Source: Mycoplasma yeatsii (GTDB taxonomy: Bacteria > Bacillota_I > Bacilli_A > Mycoplasmatales > Mycoplasmataceae). Taken from it: a stretch of DNA of 64,000 nt. The DNA lies in the NCBI RefSeq assembly GCF_030815295.1, contig NZ_JAUSWP010000003.1; one strand, given 5' to 3'. The notes under the pieces are model-generated. The model searched no databases and was not told where the DNA came from. It saw nothing but the letters and a program-made list of their open reading frames with translations. Shown here in pieces: positions 52,631 to 62,711 of this stretch (its first letter is position 1; the number at the start of each line of letters is the position of its first letter). A program made the position numbers and the translations under genes.

Positions 52631-53528
52631 TTTTAAATCAGGATTTGTTTCAATTATTGGAAGACCAAATGTTGGTAAATCTACATTATTAAATAGAATA
52701 ATGAAACAAAAAATCTCAATTGTTACTAATAAAGCTCAAACAACAAGAAATAACATTAAAGGAATTTATACAAAACCAAATCAATATCAAATTGTTTTTA
52801 TTGATACTCCTGGAGTTCATACTAGTAAAAAACAATTAGATAGATTTATGAATTCTAGTGCTTTAAAAAGTACAAAAGATGTTGATGTATTATTATTTTT
52901 AGCACCAGCTGATGAAGTGATTGGTAAAAATGATATGTTTTTATTAAAACAAATTCAAAATGTCGAAACTAATAAAATTCTAGTTATTACTAAAGCTGAT
53001 AGTGTTTCAAAAGAACAACTTATTCAAAAAGCTAGTGAGTGAAACACGTATCAAAATCAATTTGATGAAATTATTATTACAAGTAGTTTAGAAAATATTA
53101 ATATTGATAAATTATTAGATTTAATTGTTAAGTATTTACCAGAAACTAATTTCCAATTTTATGATGATGATACAGTTACAGATCAACCAGAACGTTTTAC
53201 AATAAGAGAAATTATAAGAGAAAGCATTTTATTAAAGACTGGACAAGAAGTCCCACATAGTGTTGCAATTTTAATTGATCAATTAGAAAAAAATGATGAT
53301 GAAATTAATATAGTTGCAACAATTGTAGTTGAAAGACAATCTCAAAAAGGAATTATTATTGGTAAACAAGGTTCAAAAATATCTGACATTAGATATAAAT
53401 CAAAAAAACAATTACAAGAAATTTTTGAAAAACCAGTTAATTTAGAACTATTTGTTAAAGTTCAAGAAAACTGAAGAAACTCAGCAAGTTTAATTAAAAA
53501 AATGGGTTATGACAAGGACAAATACTAA
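52623..53528 (+). CDS. era: GTPase Era
   Basis: Ribosome-assembly GTPase binding the 3' end of 16S rRNA. The 301-residue frame is counted from the ATG at 52623, 7 bases after GGAG; an in-frame ATG at 52617 is too close to that site. G1 is GRPNVGKST, G3 is DTPG, G4 is TKAD; the KH domain at the C-terminus has IIIGKQGSKISDI. The stop overlaps the recO start by one base. Confidence 0.95.
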
Positions 53529-54316
53529 TGAGTGAAAAAATCATTCAAGCTATTGTTTTAGATAGTTTTGATTATCAAGATTTTGATAAAATAGTCACAG
53601 TTTATTCTAATTTGTATGGAAAATTAAGTTTTATCAGTTTGGGAGTTAATAAAAGTGTAAGTAAAAATAAATATTCTATTAATTATTTATCTTTATCTGA
53701 ATTTGAAATATTTAAATCAAGAAATAAGTTCAATTTATCTAAATTGAAAAAAGGTGTTTTAATAGATTCTCATTTAAATATAACTAAAGATTATAATTTG
53801 TATTTATATGCAAATATCATAACTTCACTAGTAAATACTCTAGATAATAATGTTAAGAATTTTAAACTATTTAATATGTTAAAAACTTCTATTGATATTA
53901 TTAATAAAAATCCAAGCCAAGCTTTTAAAACAACAGTATTATTTATGTTTTATTTTTTAAATTTTATTGGTCATAAATTAGATTTATCTAATTGTGGTTT
54001 TTGTAATTTAAAAGATGATATAGTTGCGATTAATTTTAATAATTATTGTATGGTTTGTCGATATTGTTATTATAATGATTCTATTTTTATTAATAACAAT
54101 TTGGCTAGTTATTTAAGATTTATTTCAAATAATAATTTTAATCAAGCAATAGAAAGAAAAGTTGAAGAAAACTATTTAATGATATTAGCTAAGTTTTTAT
54201 TAAATTACTATAAAGATCAAGTTGGTATATTTACAAATAGTATGTATGAGTTAAGTAAGTATAAAGAATTTGATGATGCAGTATTTATTAATCAAATCTT
54301 AGATTCTCAATTTTAA
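53528..54316 (+). CDS. recO: DNA repair protein RecO
   Basis: Mediator that loads RecA and anneals single strands in the RecF pathway. The 262-residue protein begins with the OB-fold (IIQAIVLDSFDYQDFDKIVTVYS), followed by a helical domain and a zinc cluster: CGFC near residue 157 and CMVCRYC near 175. Sequence is divergent but layout is typical. Its ATG shares a base with the era stop. Confidence 0.88.
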   Translation: MSEKIIQAIVLDSFDYQDFDKIVTVYSNLYGKLSFISLGVNKSVSKNKYSINYLSLSEFEIFKSRNKFNLSKLKKGVLIDSHLNITKDYNLYLYANIITSLVNTLDNNVKNFKLFNMLKTSIDIINKNPSQAFKTTVLFMFYFLNFIGHKLDLSNCGFCNLKDDIVAINFNNYCMVCRYCYYNDSIFINNNLASYLRFISNNNFNQAIERKVEENYLMILAKFLLNYYKDQVGIFTNSMYELSKYKEFDDAVFINQILDSQF

Positions 54317-54334
54317 ATTAATTAGTTAGAAAAT

Positions 54335-54361
54335 TTGAATAGATTTTGAATGTAATATAAT
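54335..54361 (+). promoter_or_regulatory. Possible promoter of the 54395 gene
   Basis: TTGAAT at 54335-54340 and TATAAT at 54356-54361, spacer 15 bases. Confidence 0.4.
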
Positions 54362-54394
54362 CAAATAGTAATAAATGCTTTTAAAGGAGAAATT

Positions 54395-54973
54395 ATGAAA
54401 ATATTTGAATTACTTAAAAAACTATTTGTAAAAGAAAATGTTCAAGTTAAAAATGATCCTAACCAATCAAAAACAGCTATTACAAGCTCAACAAACAATG
54501 AAAATATAGATGTTTTATTAAACTCTGAATATATTAAAAAAAGAGCTAAATTAGATTCTGAAAAAGAATTTAAATTAAAAGTTATTGAAAATAAACAAGA
54601 CGTTTTATCTAGAATAATTGAAATTAAAAATGAATATAAAAAATGTGAAAAATGTCAAGATATTTATCAGAAAAATATTAAGGATATGAAACTTAAATTG
54701 TCTAAATTAAATAATTATATTGATAGCAATTTTGGTTTTTTAAATGAGTATGAAGATTATAAAAAATATATGTTTGCTGATAATAGTAAAATTTATTCTT
54801 CAACTGATGATAGTGCAGCTGAAGATTTAGTTAAATTTTTAGAATCATATTTAAAATCATACACTGAATATAAAACAAGTTACTTTATCGCTTGTGATGA
54901 TCATAAAAACATTAATCAAGAACAAGAAATATTAGAATCAAAATTAAAAGATCTTAATAAATTAATAAAATAA
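54395..54973 (+). CDS. Unknown soluble coiled-coil protein
   Basis: A 192-residue Lys/Glu-rich protein without signal peptide or membrane segment. Helices predicted at about residues 48-100 and 150-192 show coiled-coil character (KLDSEKEFKLKVIENKQDVL). A CEKC pair near residue 87 is the only possible metal site. AAAGGAG precedes the ATG. No family recognised. It is bounded by its own promoter and terminator between recO and glyS. Confidence 0.7.
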   Translation: MKIFELLKKLFVKENVQVKNDPNQSKTAITSSTNNENIDVLLNSEYIKKRAKLDSEKEFKLKVIENKQDVLSRIIEIKNEYKKCEKCQDIYQKNIKDMKLKLSKLNNYIDSNFGFLNEYEDYKKYMFADNSKIYSSTDDSAAEDLVKFLESYLKSYTEYKTSYFIACDDHKNINQEQEILESKLKDLNKLIK

Positions 54974-55031
54974 TATTAGTCTATTTTATAATTTAACTTT
55001 TCAAAAAACCTGTTTGTTATTACTACGAAAG

Positions 55032-55057
55032 CCAATTATCAAAATAATTGGTGTTTT
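55032..55057 (+). terminator. Terminator upstream of glyS
   Basis: CCAATTAT-CAAA-ATAATTGG followed by TGTTTTA. No T-box elements are recognisable around it. Confidence 0.6.
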
Positions 55058-55071
55058 ACCATTCTATAAAA

Positions 55072-55080
55072 TGCTATAAT
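55072..55080 (+). promoter_or_regulatory. Extended -10 promoter of glyS
   Basis: TGCTATAAT is a perfect extended -10, 51 bases before the ATG. Confidence 0.55.
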
Positions 55081-55130
55081 AAATAAGATATATTTTAATT
55101 TGATTTTGAGTTTATTAAAAGGAGATAGCT

Positions 55131-56501
55131 ATGACAAAAACAATAGAGGAAATGATTAACCATTTAAAATCTCAAGGTTTTGTTTTCCAAGGTTCTGAAA
55201 TATATGGAGGATTAGCAAATAGTTGAGATTATGGTCCTTTAGGTGTTGAAGTTAAAAATAAATTAAAAAAAGCATGATGAGACTTTTTTGTTAAAAGAAA
55301 TCCTTTAAATGTAGGATTAGATAGTTCAATAATCTTAAATCCTAATGTGTGAAAAACTTCTGGACATATTGATGGTTTTAACGATCCGTTAATTGATTGT
55401 AAAAATTGTAGAAGTAGATGAAGAGCTGATAAATTAATTGAAGAATTTGATTCATCAGTAAATGCTGGAAGTATGGATAATATTCAATTAGAAGAATTTA
55501 TTAGTAAACATAAAATTGCTTGTGCTAAATGTAATAAAACTGATTTTACATCAATCAGACAGTTTGCTTTAATGTTTAAAACTAGTCAAGGTGTTATAGA
55601 AGATGAATCTTCAACTGTTTATTTAAGACCAGAAACTGCACAAGGTATTTTTATTAATTTTAAAAATGCACAAAGAAGTACTAGAAGAAAATTACCATTT
55701 GGAATAGGTCAAATTGGTAAATCATTTAGAAATGAAATTACTCCTGGAAATTTCATTTTCAGAACAAGAGAATTTGAACAAATGGAATTAGAATTTTTCT
55801 TTGATCCAATTGATAGCACTGATTGATTTAAATACTGAAGCGAACAAGTTGAAACATTTTTAGTTGAAAAAATAAAATTTGATAAACAAAATTACAGAAT
55901 AAGAGAACATGAAAAAGATGAATTAGCTCACTATTCAAAACAAACAAGTGATGTTGAATATAAATTCCCATTTGGTTGAGGAGAATTATGAGGAATTTCT
56001 CATCGTGGTGATTTTGATTTAAATGCACATCAACAAGCAACAGGTGAAGATTTAACAGTTTTAGATTCAACAACTAATAAAAAAGTTCTTCCACATGTTA
56101 TAGAACCAAGTGTTGGTGTTGAAAGAATGATGTTAGCTGTATTTTGAGAATCATTTAACATTGAACAATTAGATGAAAATAACTCGAGAGTTGTTATGAA
56201 ATTACCTTACACTTTAGTTCCTTATCAAGTGGCTGTTACACCTTTATCAAAACAGTTAAATGATAATGCTAAAGAATTATTTAATGAATTATTACAAGAT
56301 TTCGATGCGACTTATGATGATACAGGAAACATTGGAAAACGTTATAGACGTCAAGATGCAATTGGAACACCATTTGTCATTACTTATGATTTTGAAAGTT
56401 TAGAAGATCAAAAAGTAACAGTTAGAAATAGAGATACAATGCAACAAACAAGAGTTGCTATAAAAGATTTAAAACAATTTTTAAATGAACAATTTAAATA
56501 A
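55131..56501 (+). CDS. glyS: Glycine-tRNA ligase (single-chain type)
   Basis: Charges tRNA-Gly. The 456-residue class II synthetase has GSEIYGGLANSWDYGPLG at the N-terminus, cysteines (CKNC, CAKC) that probably bind zinc, the RPETAQG stretch, motif 2 FRNEITP, the GWGELWGISHRGDFDL region, motif 3 PSVGVERMM and the anticodon-binding domain at the C-terminus. This is the eukaryote/archaea-like homodimeric form typical of mollicutes. It opens the glyS-dnaG-rpoD-trmK-NIF3-helicase run. Confidence 0.96.
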
Positions 56502-56539
56502 AATTTAACAATCAGTTAAATATAGGGGTGGTTTGGCAA

Positions 56540-58357
56540 ATGAAAATGTTATCAAATCAAAAAATAGATGATATTGTAAATAAAGTTGATATCGTTTCTA
56601 TAATTTCTTCATATGTTAATTTAGTTAAAAAAGGAAGAAATTATATGTGCATTTGTCCTTTTCATGATGATTCAAACCCCTCTTTAACAATTTCGCCTGA
56701 AAAAAGAATTTATAAATGTTTTAGTTGTGGTGCTAGTGGAAATGTAATTAATTTTGTAAAAGATTATGAAAAAATAGATTTCATTTCTGCAGTTAAAAAA
56801 ATTTGTGATATTTCAAATATAGAATTAGAAGAATTAAAAGATTATAAAATTCCTAAAATAGATCCTGAAATAGAAATGATTTTTAAAATCAATAATGAAG
56901 CTAACGAAATTTTTAAAGTAACGTTATTTTCTAGTTTAGGTCAAGACGCAATAAAATATTTAAATCAAAGAAATATTTCACTTGATGAAATTAAGAAATT
57001 TGAAATTGGATTTGCTTCTAAAAAAACTAATTTAGTTCAAAAATTATTAGAAAAAGGTTATTCGGCTTTAGATATTGAAAAAGCAGGTCTAGGAATAATT
57101 GAAAAAGAATTTACAAAAGATTATTTTGTTGATAGAATTATTTTTCCTATCAAAGATGAAGAAAATAACATTATAGGTTTTAGTGCAAGAAGTTATACAA
57201 GTGGTGTTGAACCAAAATATTTAAACAGTAAAGAAAATAAAGTTTTTAAAAAATCTAAACTTGCATACAACATTTCTACAGCATTAAAATCAAGCCGAAT
57301 GAATAAAAAAATTATTGTTTTAGAAGGATTTATGGATGTTATTGCTCTTTGTAGAATTCAAATCAATAATGCTATTGCAATAATGGGAACTAGTTTAAGT
57401 CAGCATCATATTCAAATATTTAAAAAACACAACTTAGATGTTTTAATGTTTTTAGATGGAGATAAACCTGGTGTTAAAGCTAATCTAAAAGCTAGTCAAG
57501 AATTATTAAAATCAGGATTAAATATCTATATAGTTAACAACCAAACTAATCAAGATCCAGATGAATTGATTAATTCAAACAAAATTGATTATGTAAAAAA
57601 TATTATAGATAATGCTGTTCACCCAATAGATTATGCTATTGATAAATTATGAGAATTTACTAATAAAAACGATCCGATTGAGGTTGAAAATTTTATAAAA
57701 CAAATTTATCAATTTTCAAGATTAATAAAAAGTGATGTTTTAAAAGAAATGGCTATTAACAAAGTTTGCAAAAAAACTAATTTATCTTTAGATACTATTA
57801 AAAGTATTTGACAAATTAATGTAAAGCAAAATGATAGTCAAGTTGTTAAAAACTCACAAACAAATAAAAATAATATTATAATCAACAAGAAACAAAATAA
57901 TATTATTAGCAAAAAAGACATATATGCAAAACAAGCATTAATGGCAGAAGAAAAAATCTTTGTTTCTTTATTACATAGTGATGAATTTATAAATGAAATA
58001 AATTTTAATATTGATATAATGATAAATCCAGACATTAAACATGCAACAAGTACTTTAATTAATCTTTATAATTCAGATATATATAAAGGTCACAACGCAA
58101 GACAAGCACTAGATTTATTAAAAGAATACAATATTTTAGACTTTAATGAAAAACAAGAAAAAATAATCAACGATGATATGTTGATGAAACCGATCAAGAA
58201 AAAAGGTTTAGAAGATGCTTTTGCAAAAATAGAATCTTTTAGAACTTTACTTCAAGTTGAAGAACTAAAAGAAAAAATGTATAAAGCAAGTACAGATGAT
58301 AAAAAGAAAATTTACGCAAGCATTCAAAGGCTTGTTAAAAGTAATAAGAGGGGCTAA
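56540..58357 (+). CDS. dnaG: DNA primase
   Basis: Makes RNA primers at the fork with DnaB. The 605-residue frame is taken from the ATG at 56540, 8 bases after AGGGGTGG; a longer GTG start at 56528 lies inside that ribosome site and is rejected. The zinc finger is CPFH near residue 40 with CFSC following; the TOPRIM fold shows EGFMDVIAL and FLDGDKPG. The C-terminal DnaB-interacting part is present. rpoD starts four bases after the stop, the classic macromolecular-synthesis order. Confidence 0.95.
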
Positions 58358-58360
58358 ACG

Positions 58361-59794
58361 ATGTTGAAATTTAATAACAAATCAGAATTAAAAAAGATAA
58401 CTTCAATTCAAGATTTTATAAACTATACTCTAGATTTTGCTAAAAAAAATGATAACACTATTTCATCAGAAGATGTACAACAAACATTTACAAATATTTT
58501 TCCTAACGCAAGTGATAATGAGTATGAAAAACTATTAGAATTATTCCAAAGCAAAGGAATTGTTTTTAGTGATTTATTAGAAGATGAAGAAGAGTTAGAT
58601 TTAGAATTAAATGATATTGATGAAGAGTATGAAGAAGAAGATCTAGATAACGATGATGAAGAATTAATGACTCGTTTTCAAAGTGCTAAAAAAGATGCAC
58701 TAAGAGGTAAAAAAACAGCCAGAACTTCAACTCATATGAAGTATAGAGTAGGTGGAATTAGTAACGAAACTAAGATCCAAGATATCATTAAAACTTACTT
58801 TTACAAAATTGGACAAGCTCCTATTTTAACTAAAGAACAAGAAATAACTTATGCGAAAATGATTAACTCATCTGACCCTGAAGAAGTTAAAGAAGGAAGA
58901 GATAAACTAATTGAATCTAACTTAAAATTAGTTATTTCAGTTGCCAGAAAACACTTAAACCGTGGATTAGATTTTGCTGATTTAATTGAAGAAGGAAACA
59001 TCGGTTTAATGAAAGCTGTTGATAAATTTGAATACGAAAAAGGATTTAAATTCTCAACTTATGCAACTTGATGAATTCGTCAAGCAATAACTCGTGCTAT
59101 TGCTGATCAAGCAAGAACAATCCGTATTCCAGTTCACATGGTTGAAACAATTAACAAATTAGCAAGAGTTGAAAGACAATTAACTCAAGAATTAGGTCGT
59201 GAACCAAATGCAGAAGAAATTGCTAACAAAATTGGTGAAGGGATGACAGCTGAAAAAGTTGTTGAAATTAAAAAAATCTCAATTGAACCAGTAAGTTTAG
59301 AAAAACCTTTTGGTGATGAAGATGATACTCATTTTGGTGATTTTGTTGAAGATAAAGACATGGTTTCACCAAGTGAATATACTGAAAAAGAAGTATTAAA
59401 AGAAGTGTTAGAAAAAACATTTGAAGATATGCCACCAAGAGAAGAAAAAGTTATTAGAATGCGTTATGGAATTGCCCCAACTAAATTAAGAACTTTATTA
59501 AGATTAGCTGAAGAATGTAATGATCCTGAATTTCAAAAATTAAAAGAAACTGTTGAAGAATTAGATATTCATCTAGACACTCCTATTCAAAAAGTTAGAA
59601 CATTTAAAAATAAAGTTATTAACACAGCTTTAAGTAAATATGATTCACCAAAAACTTTAGAAGAAGTTGGAAAAGAATTATCTGTTACAAGAGAAAGAAT
59701 TAGACAAATAGAAGCTAAAACTATTAGAAGATTCAAACAACCTTCATCAAGTAATAAATCAGGTAGAACTTTAAAAGAATTCTATAAAGGTTAA
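58361..59794 (+). CDS. rpoD: Primary sigma factor RpoD (sigma-A)
   Basis: Directs RNA polymerase to housekeeping promoters, and is usually the only clear sigma factor in mollicutes. The 477-residue protein has an acidic N-terminal region (EEDLDNDDEE, near residue 90), region 2 with GLMKAVDKFEYEKGFKFSTYATWWIRQAI, region 3, and region 4.2 helix-turn-helix TLEEVGKELSVTRERIRQIEAK. An extra segment near residues 370-395 (RTLLRLAEECNDPEF) lies before region 4.2; I do not recall it in B. subtilis SigA. Confidence 0.95.
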
Positions 59795-59796
59795 TT

Positions 59797-60474
59797 ATGA
59801 TTAGTAAAAGATTAAAATCTGTTTCTTTATTAATTGATAATGCTAATGTAGTTGCTGATATTGGAACTGATCACGCATATTTACCAATTTATTTAGTTAA
59901 AAATAATAAAGCTAAAAAAGTTTATGCTTGTGATTTAAATAAAAAACCACTTCAATCAGCAAAAGAAAATATTTCAAAATTTGGTTTTGATAGCCAAATT
60001 TTTACAATTTTAAGTAACGGACTAGAATTTGTATCAAATGAATCAATTGAAAATATTGATATAGTTACTATTTGTGGATTAGGTTCTCAAACTATTTTAG
60101 ATATATTATCAAAAGATCATAAAAAAATTTCAAAATATATAATTTGTTCTAATACTCAGATTTCTCAAATTAGAAAATGAACAGTTGATAAAGACTTTAA
60201 AATAACACATGAACAATTTGTTATTGATGACAAACATTGTTATTGAATTGCTGCAGTTGATAAAAATTTAAAATCAGATTTAAAAAATGATCAATACATT
60301 AGATTTGGTGATAAATCATTTTTTATAAAAGATCAAGAATATATAAACTTCTTAACAAGTGAATCAAACAATTTAAAACGTATTTTAAAACAAATTGATA
60401 CTTCAAATCCAAGAAGTCAAGAAATACAAGCTCAAATAGATCAAATAGGAGAATATATAAATGTTATTAGTTAA
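59797..60474 (+). CDS. trmK: tRNA (adenine-22-N1)-methyltransferase TrmK
   Basis: Methylates A22 in the D-loop of tRNA with AdoMet. The 225-residue frame has the AdoMet-binding ADIGTDHAYLPIYLV and YACDLNKKPLQSAKENI, and the ICGLGSQTI loop in place of the family's GMGG motif. It lies two bases after rpoD and overlaps the next gene by 14 bases, an arrangement also found in Firmicutes (rpoD/sigA-trmK-yqfO). Confidence 0.88.
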
Positions 60475-61252
60475 TATAACAAAATATTTAGATAAAAAAT
60501 TCAATCCTAAAAAAGCAAGTGATTGAGATAATGTTGGTTTTCAAATCTTTAATAAAAAAGCTTTAGATGCAAATTTTAATGTAAATAAAGTTTTAATTTG
60601 TTTAGATCTAACTAATGATTGTTTAGAATATGCTTTAAAAAATAATGTTAATTTAATAATCTCAAGACATCCTTTTATTTTTGCAGAACTAAAACAAGAA
60701 AAGCAAAATCCTATTAAAAAAGAAATGATTAAAAAACTAACTAAAAATAACATTGTTGTATTTTCTATTCACACAAATTATGATGCTAGTTCAAATCAAA
60801 ACTTAAATGAAATTATTAATAAAGAAATTGAAATAAAAAATTACAAAAAATATGGTTATGAAAATGAATCTAACATTTTTTATCTTAAAAAAGAAATTAA
60901 AATTGAAGATCTAATTCAATCATTAGCAAAAATCTTTAATTCAGAATCAGTTAGATTTAATTCAAATATTGATTTAAATTCAAAAACAAATCAAATCTAT
61001 ATCACAACTGGATCTGGAGCTTCAACTATGGTGTACAACTCATTAAAAAATTGTGTTTTTATAACAGGTGAAGTAAAATGAAATGAGTGAATATATGCAA
61101 ATGATAATAATGTTTGTTTAATTGAACTAGGTCATTATATGGAAAATTATTTTGTTGATGATATTAAAGATAAATTAACTAATAAATTTAATGATCTTGA
61201 AATTTTAACTTATGATATAAACAATCAATTTATTACTAGAAAGAAGGTGTAA
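60461..61252 (+). CDS. NIF3-like (YqfO) family protein with altered metal ligands
   Basis: A 263-residue member of the NIF3/DUF34 family, normally a ring-shaped hexamer with a dinuclear metal centre and unknown function. Family landmarks: KASDWDNVGFQI, ICLDLT, IISRHPFIF, SIHTNYDAS and ITGEVKWNEW near the end. The usual HHP metal pair is Arg69-His70-Pro, the GE.k.H histidine is Asn, and GHY..E reads GHYMEN, so the site is probably incomplete. It overlaps trmK by 14 bases; the yqfO-trmK linkage is conserved in Firmicutes. Confidence 0.8.
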
Positions 61253-61254
61253 TT

Positions 61255-62625
61255 ATGAAATTTACAGATTTTGGATTCAAAAAATATATTAATGATACTT
61301 TAGAGCAAATTGAGTTTATCTATCCAACTTCTATTCAACAAAAAGTAATTCCATTATTTAAAAAATATCAAAACGTAATTGCTTTAGCTCATACTGGAAC
61401 AGGTAAAACTCATAGTTTTTTATTACCTATATTAAATAATTTAGATCTAACTGTTTCTAGAGAAAAAAGTTATGTTCAAGCTGTAATAGTTACACCAACT
61501 AGAGAATTAGCAAAACAAATTTATGAAAATGTTAGAGTTTTTTCTAAAAACAATCCTGATTTAAGTTGTAGTATGTTTATTGGTGGAGATGATATTAATA
61601 AAAGCATTGAACAACTAGAAAAAGTTCAACCTCAAATTGTAGTAGGAACACCAACTAGATTAAAAGAATTATATGATCAAAACAAATTAAGATTAACTAC
61701 TGCAAAATATGTAGTTATTGATGAATGTGATATGATTTTTGATCTAGGCTTTATTGAAGATGTAGATTATTTAATGTCAAAAATTAATAACAATCCTACA
61801 ATCGGAATTTTTAGTGCAACAATAAGTGAACAATTAAAAATATTTGCTAAAAAATATGTACAAAACGCTAGTTTTATTGATGATTCAAACAATAAATTAT
61901 CATCAAATAATGTAAAACATATTTTAATTGATACTAAAAATCGTGAAACTGAAGAAAGCTTAACTAAAATCATTAATTCTATAAATCCATTTTTATGTTT
62001 AATCTTTGTTAACCAAAAAGAAGAAGTTAAAAATATTGTAAATATATTAAGAAAAAACAATATTACTAGAGTTGGTGAGATTCACGGTGATCTTCAACCA
62101 AGAACTAGAATGTCAATGCTTAAAAAAATTAAAAATCATGAATACAATTATGTTGTTGCAACTGATGTAGCTAGTCGTGGAGTTGATATAGAAGGTGTAA
62201 GTCACGTTATTTCTATAGATCTACCAAAAGATTTGAGTTATTACATTCATAGATCAGGAAGAACTGGAAGAAATAAATTAACAGGTATAAGTTATGTTAT
62301 TTTTAATGCTAAAAACAAAGATAAAATTGATGAATTAACTAAAAAAGGAATTGAATTTGAAATTCAAAAATTAATCGATAATCAACTAGTTGATATTACA
62401 GTTAGAAAACAAGTTAAAAAAACTACTTATAAAGAATTAGATCCTGAATCTAAAAAAATCATAAGTAAATATCAAAATAAAAAAGTTAAACCAGGATATA
62501 GAAAAAAAAGAAAACAAGAATTAGAAAAAATTAAAAGCAAAATCAGACGTAAACATATTAAAGAAAGCATTGAAAAAATTAAAAAAGAAAAATATAAGAA
62601 AAGAAGACAAGAATTATTTGATTAA
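61255..62625 (+). CDS. DEAD-box RNA helicase (DECD variant)
   Basis: ATP-dependent RNA helicase for ribosome assembly or mRNA decay, similar to CshB. The 456-residue protein has the Q motif (TSIQQKVIP), Walker A AHTGTGKT near residues 44-51, PTRELA, the Walker B box as DECD, SATIS, and HRSGRTGR. The C-terminal 70 residues are extremely Lys/Arg-rich and should bind RNA non-specifically. AGAAGGTG, which includes the end of the preceding gene, serves as ribosome site; the gap is two bases. Confidence 0.92.
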   Translation: MKFTDFGFKKYINDTLEQIEFIYPTSIQQKVIPLFKKYQNVIALAHTGTGKTHSFLLPILNNLDLTVSREKSYVQAVIVTPTRELAKQIYENVRVFSKNNPDLSCSMFIGGDDINKSIEQLEKVQPQIVVGTPTRLKELYDQNKLRLTTAKYVVIDECDMIFDLGFIEDVDYLMSKINNNPTIGIFSATISEQLKIFAKKYVQNASFIDDSNNKLSSNNVKHILIDTKNRETEESLTKIINSINPFLCLIFVNQKEEVKNIVNILRKNNITRVGEIHGDLQPRTRMSMLKKIKNHEYNYVVATDVASRGVDIEGVSHVISIDLPKDLSYYIHRSGRTGRNKLTGISYVIFNAKNKDKIDELTKKGIEFEIQKLIDNQLVDITVRKQVKKTTYKELDPESKKIISKYQNKKVKPGYRKKRKQELEKIKSKIRRKHIKESIEKIKKEKYKKRRQELFD

Positions 62626-62646
62626 TCAAATAATTCTTATTTTATA
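62609..62646 (+). terminator. Helicase terminator, palindrome spanning the stop codon
   Basis: Two exact 15-base complementary arms (62609-62623 and 62624-62638) meet at the TAA stop and are followed by ATTTTAT. Confidence 0.75.
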
Positions 62647-62663
62647 ATTTATAATATATTACA

Positions 62664-62692
62664 TTGAAAGCTAAATTTACAATGCATATAAT
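62664..62692 (+). promoter_or_regulatory. Promoter of the YitT-family gene
   Basis: TTGAAA, a 17-base spacer and TATAAT: the closest match to a sigma-A consensus that I noted in the window. AAAAGGGGAG precedes the ATG. Confidence 0.65.
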
Positions 62693-62711
62693 GTATTAAA
62701 AAGGGGAGCGT

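Noticed and set aside
54974..55130. T-box or other riboswitch upstream of glyS
   Set aside because: Only a simple hairpin with a short T-run and an extended -10 were found; no T-box sequence or specifier stem is recognisable and the leader after the -10 is short.
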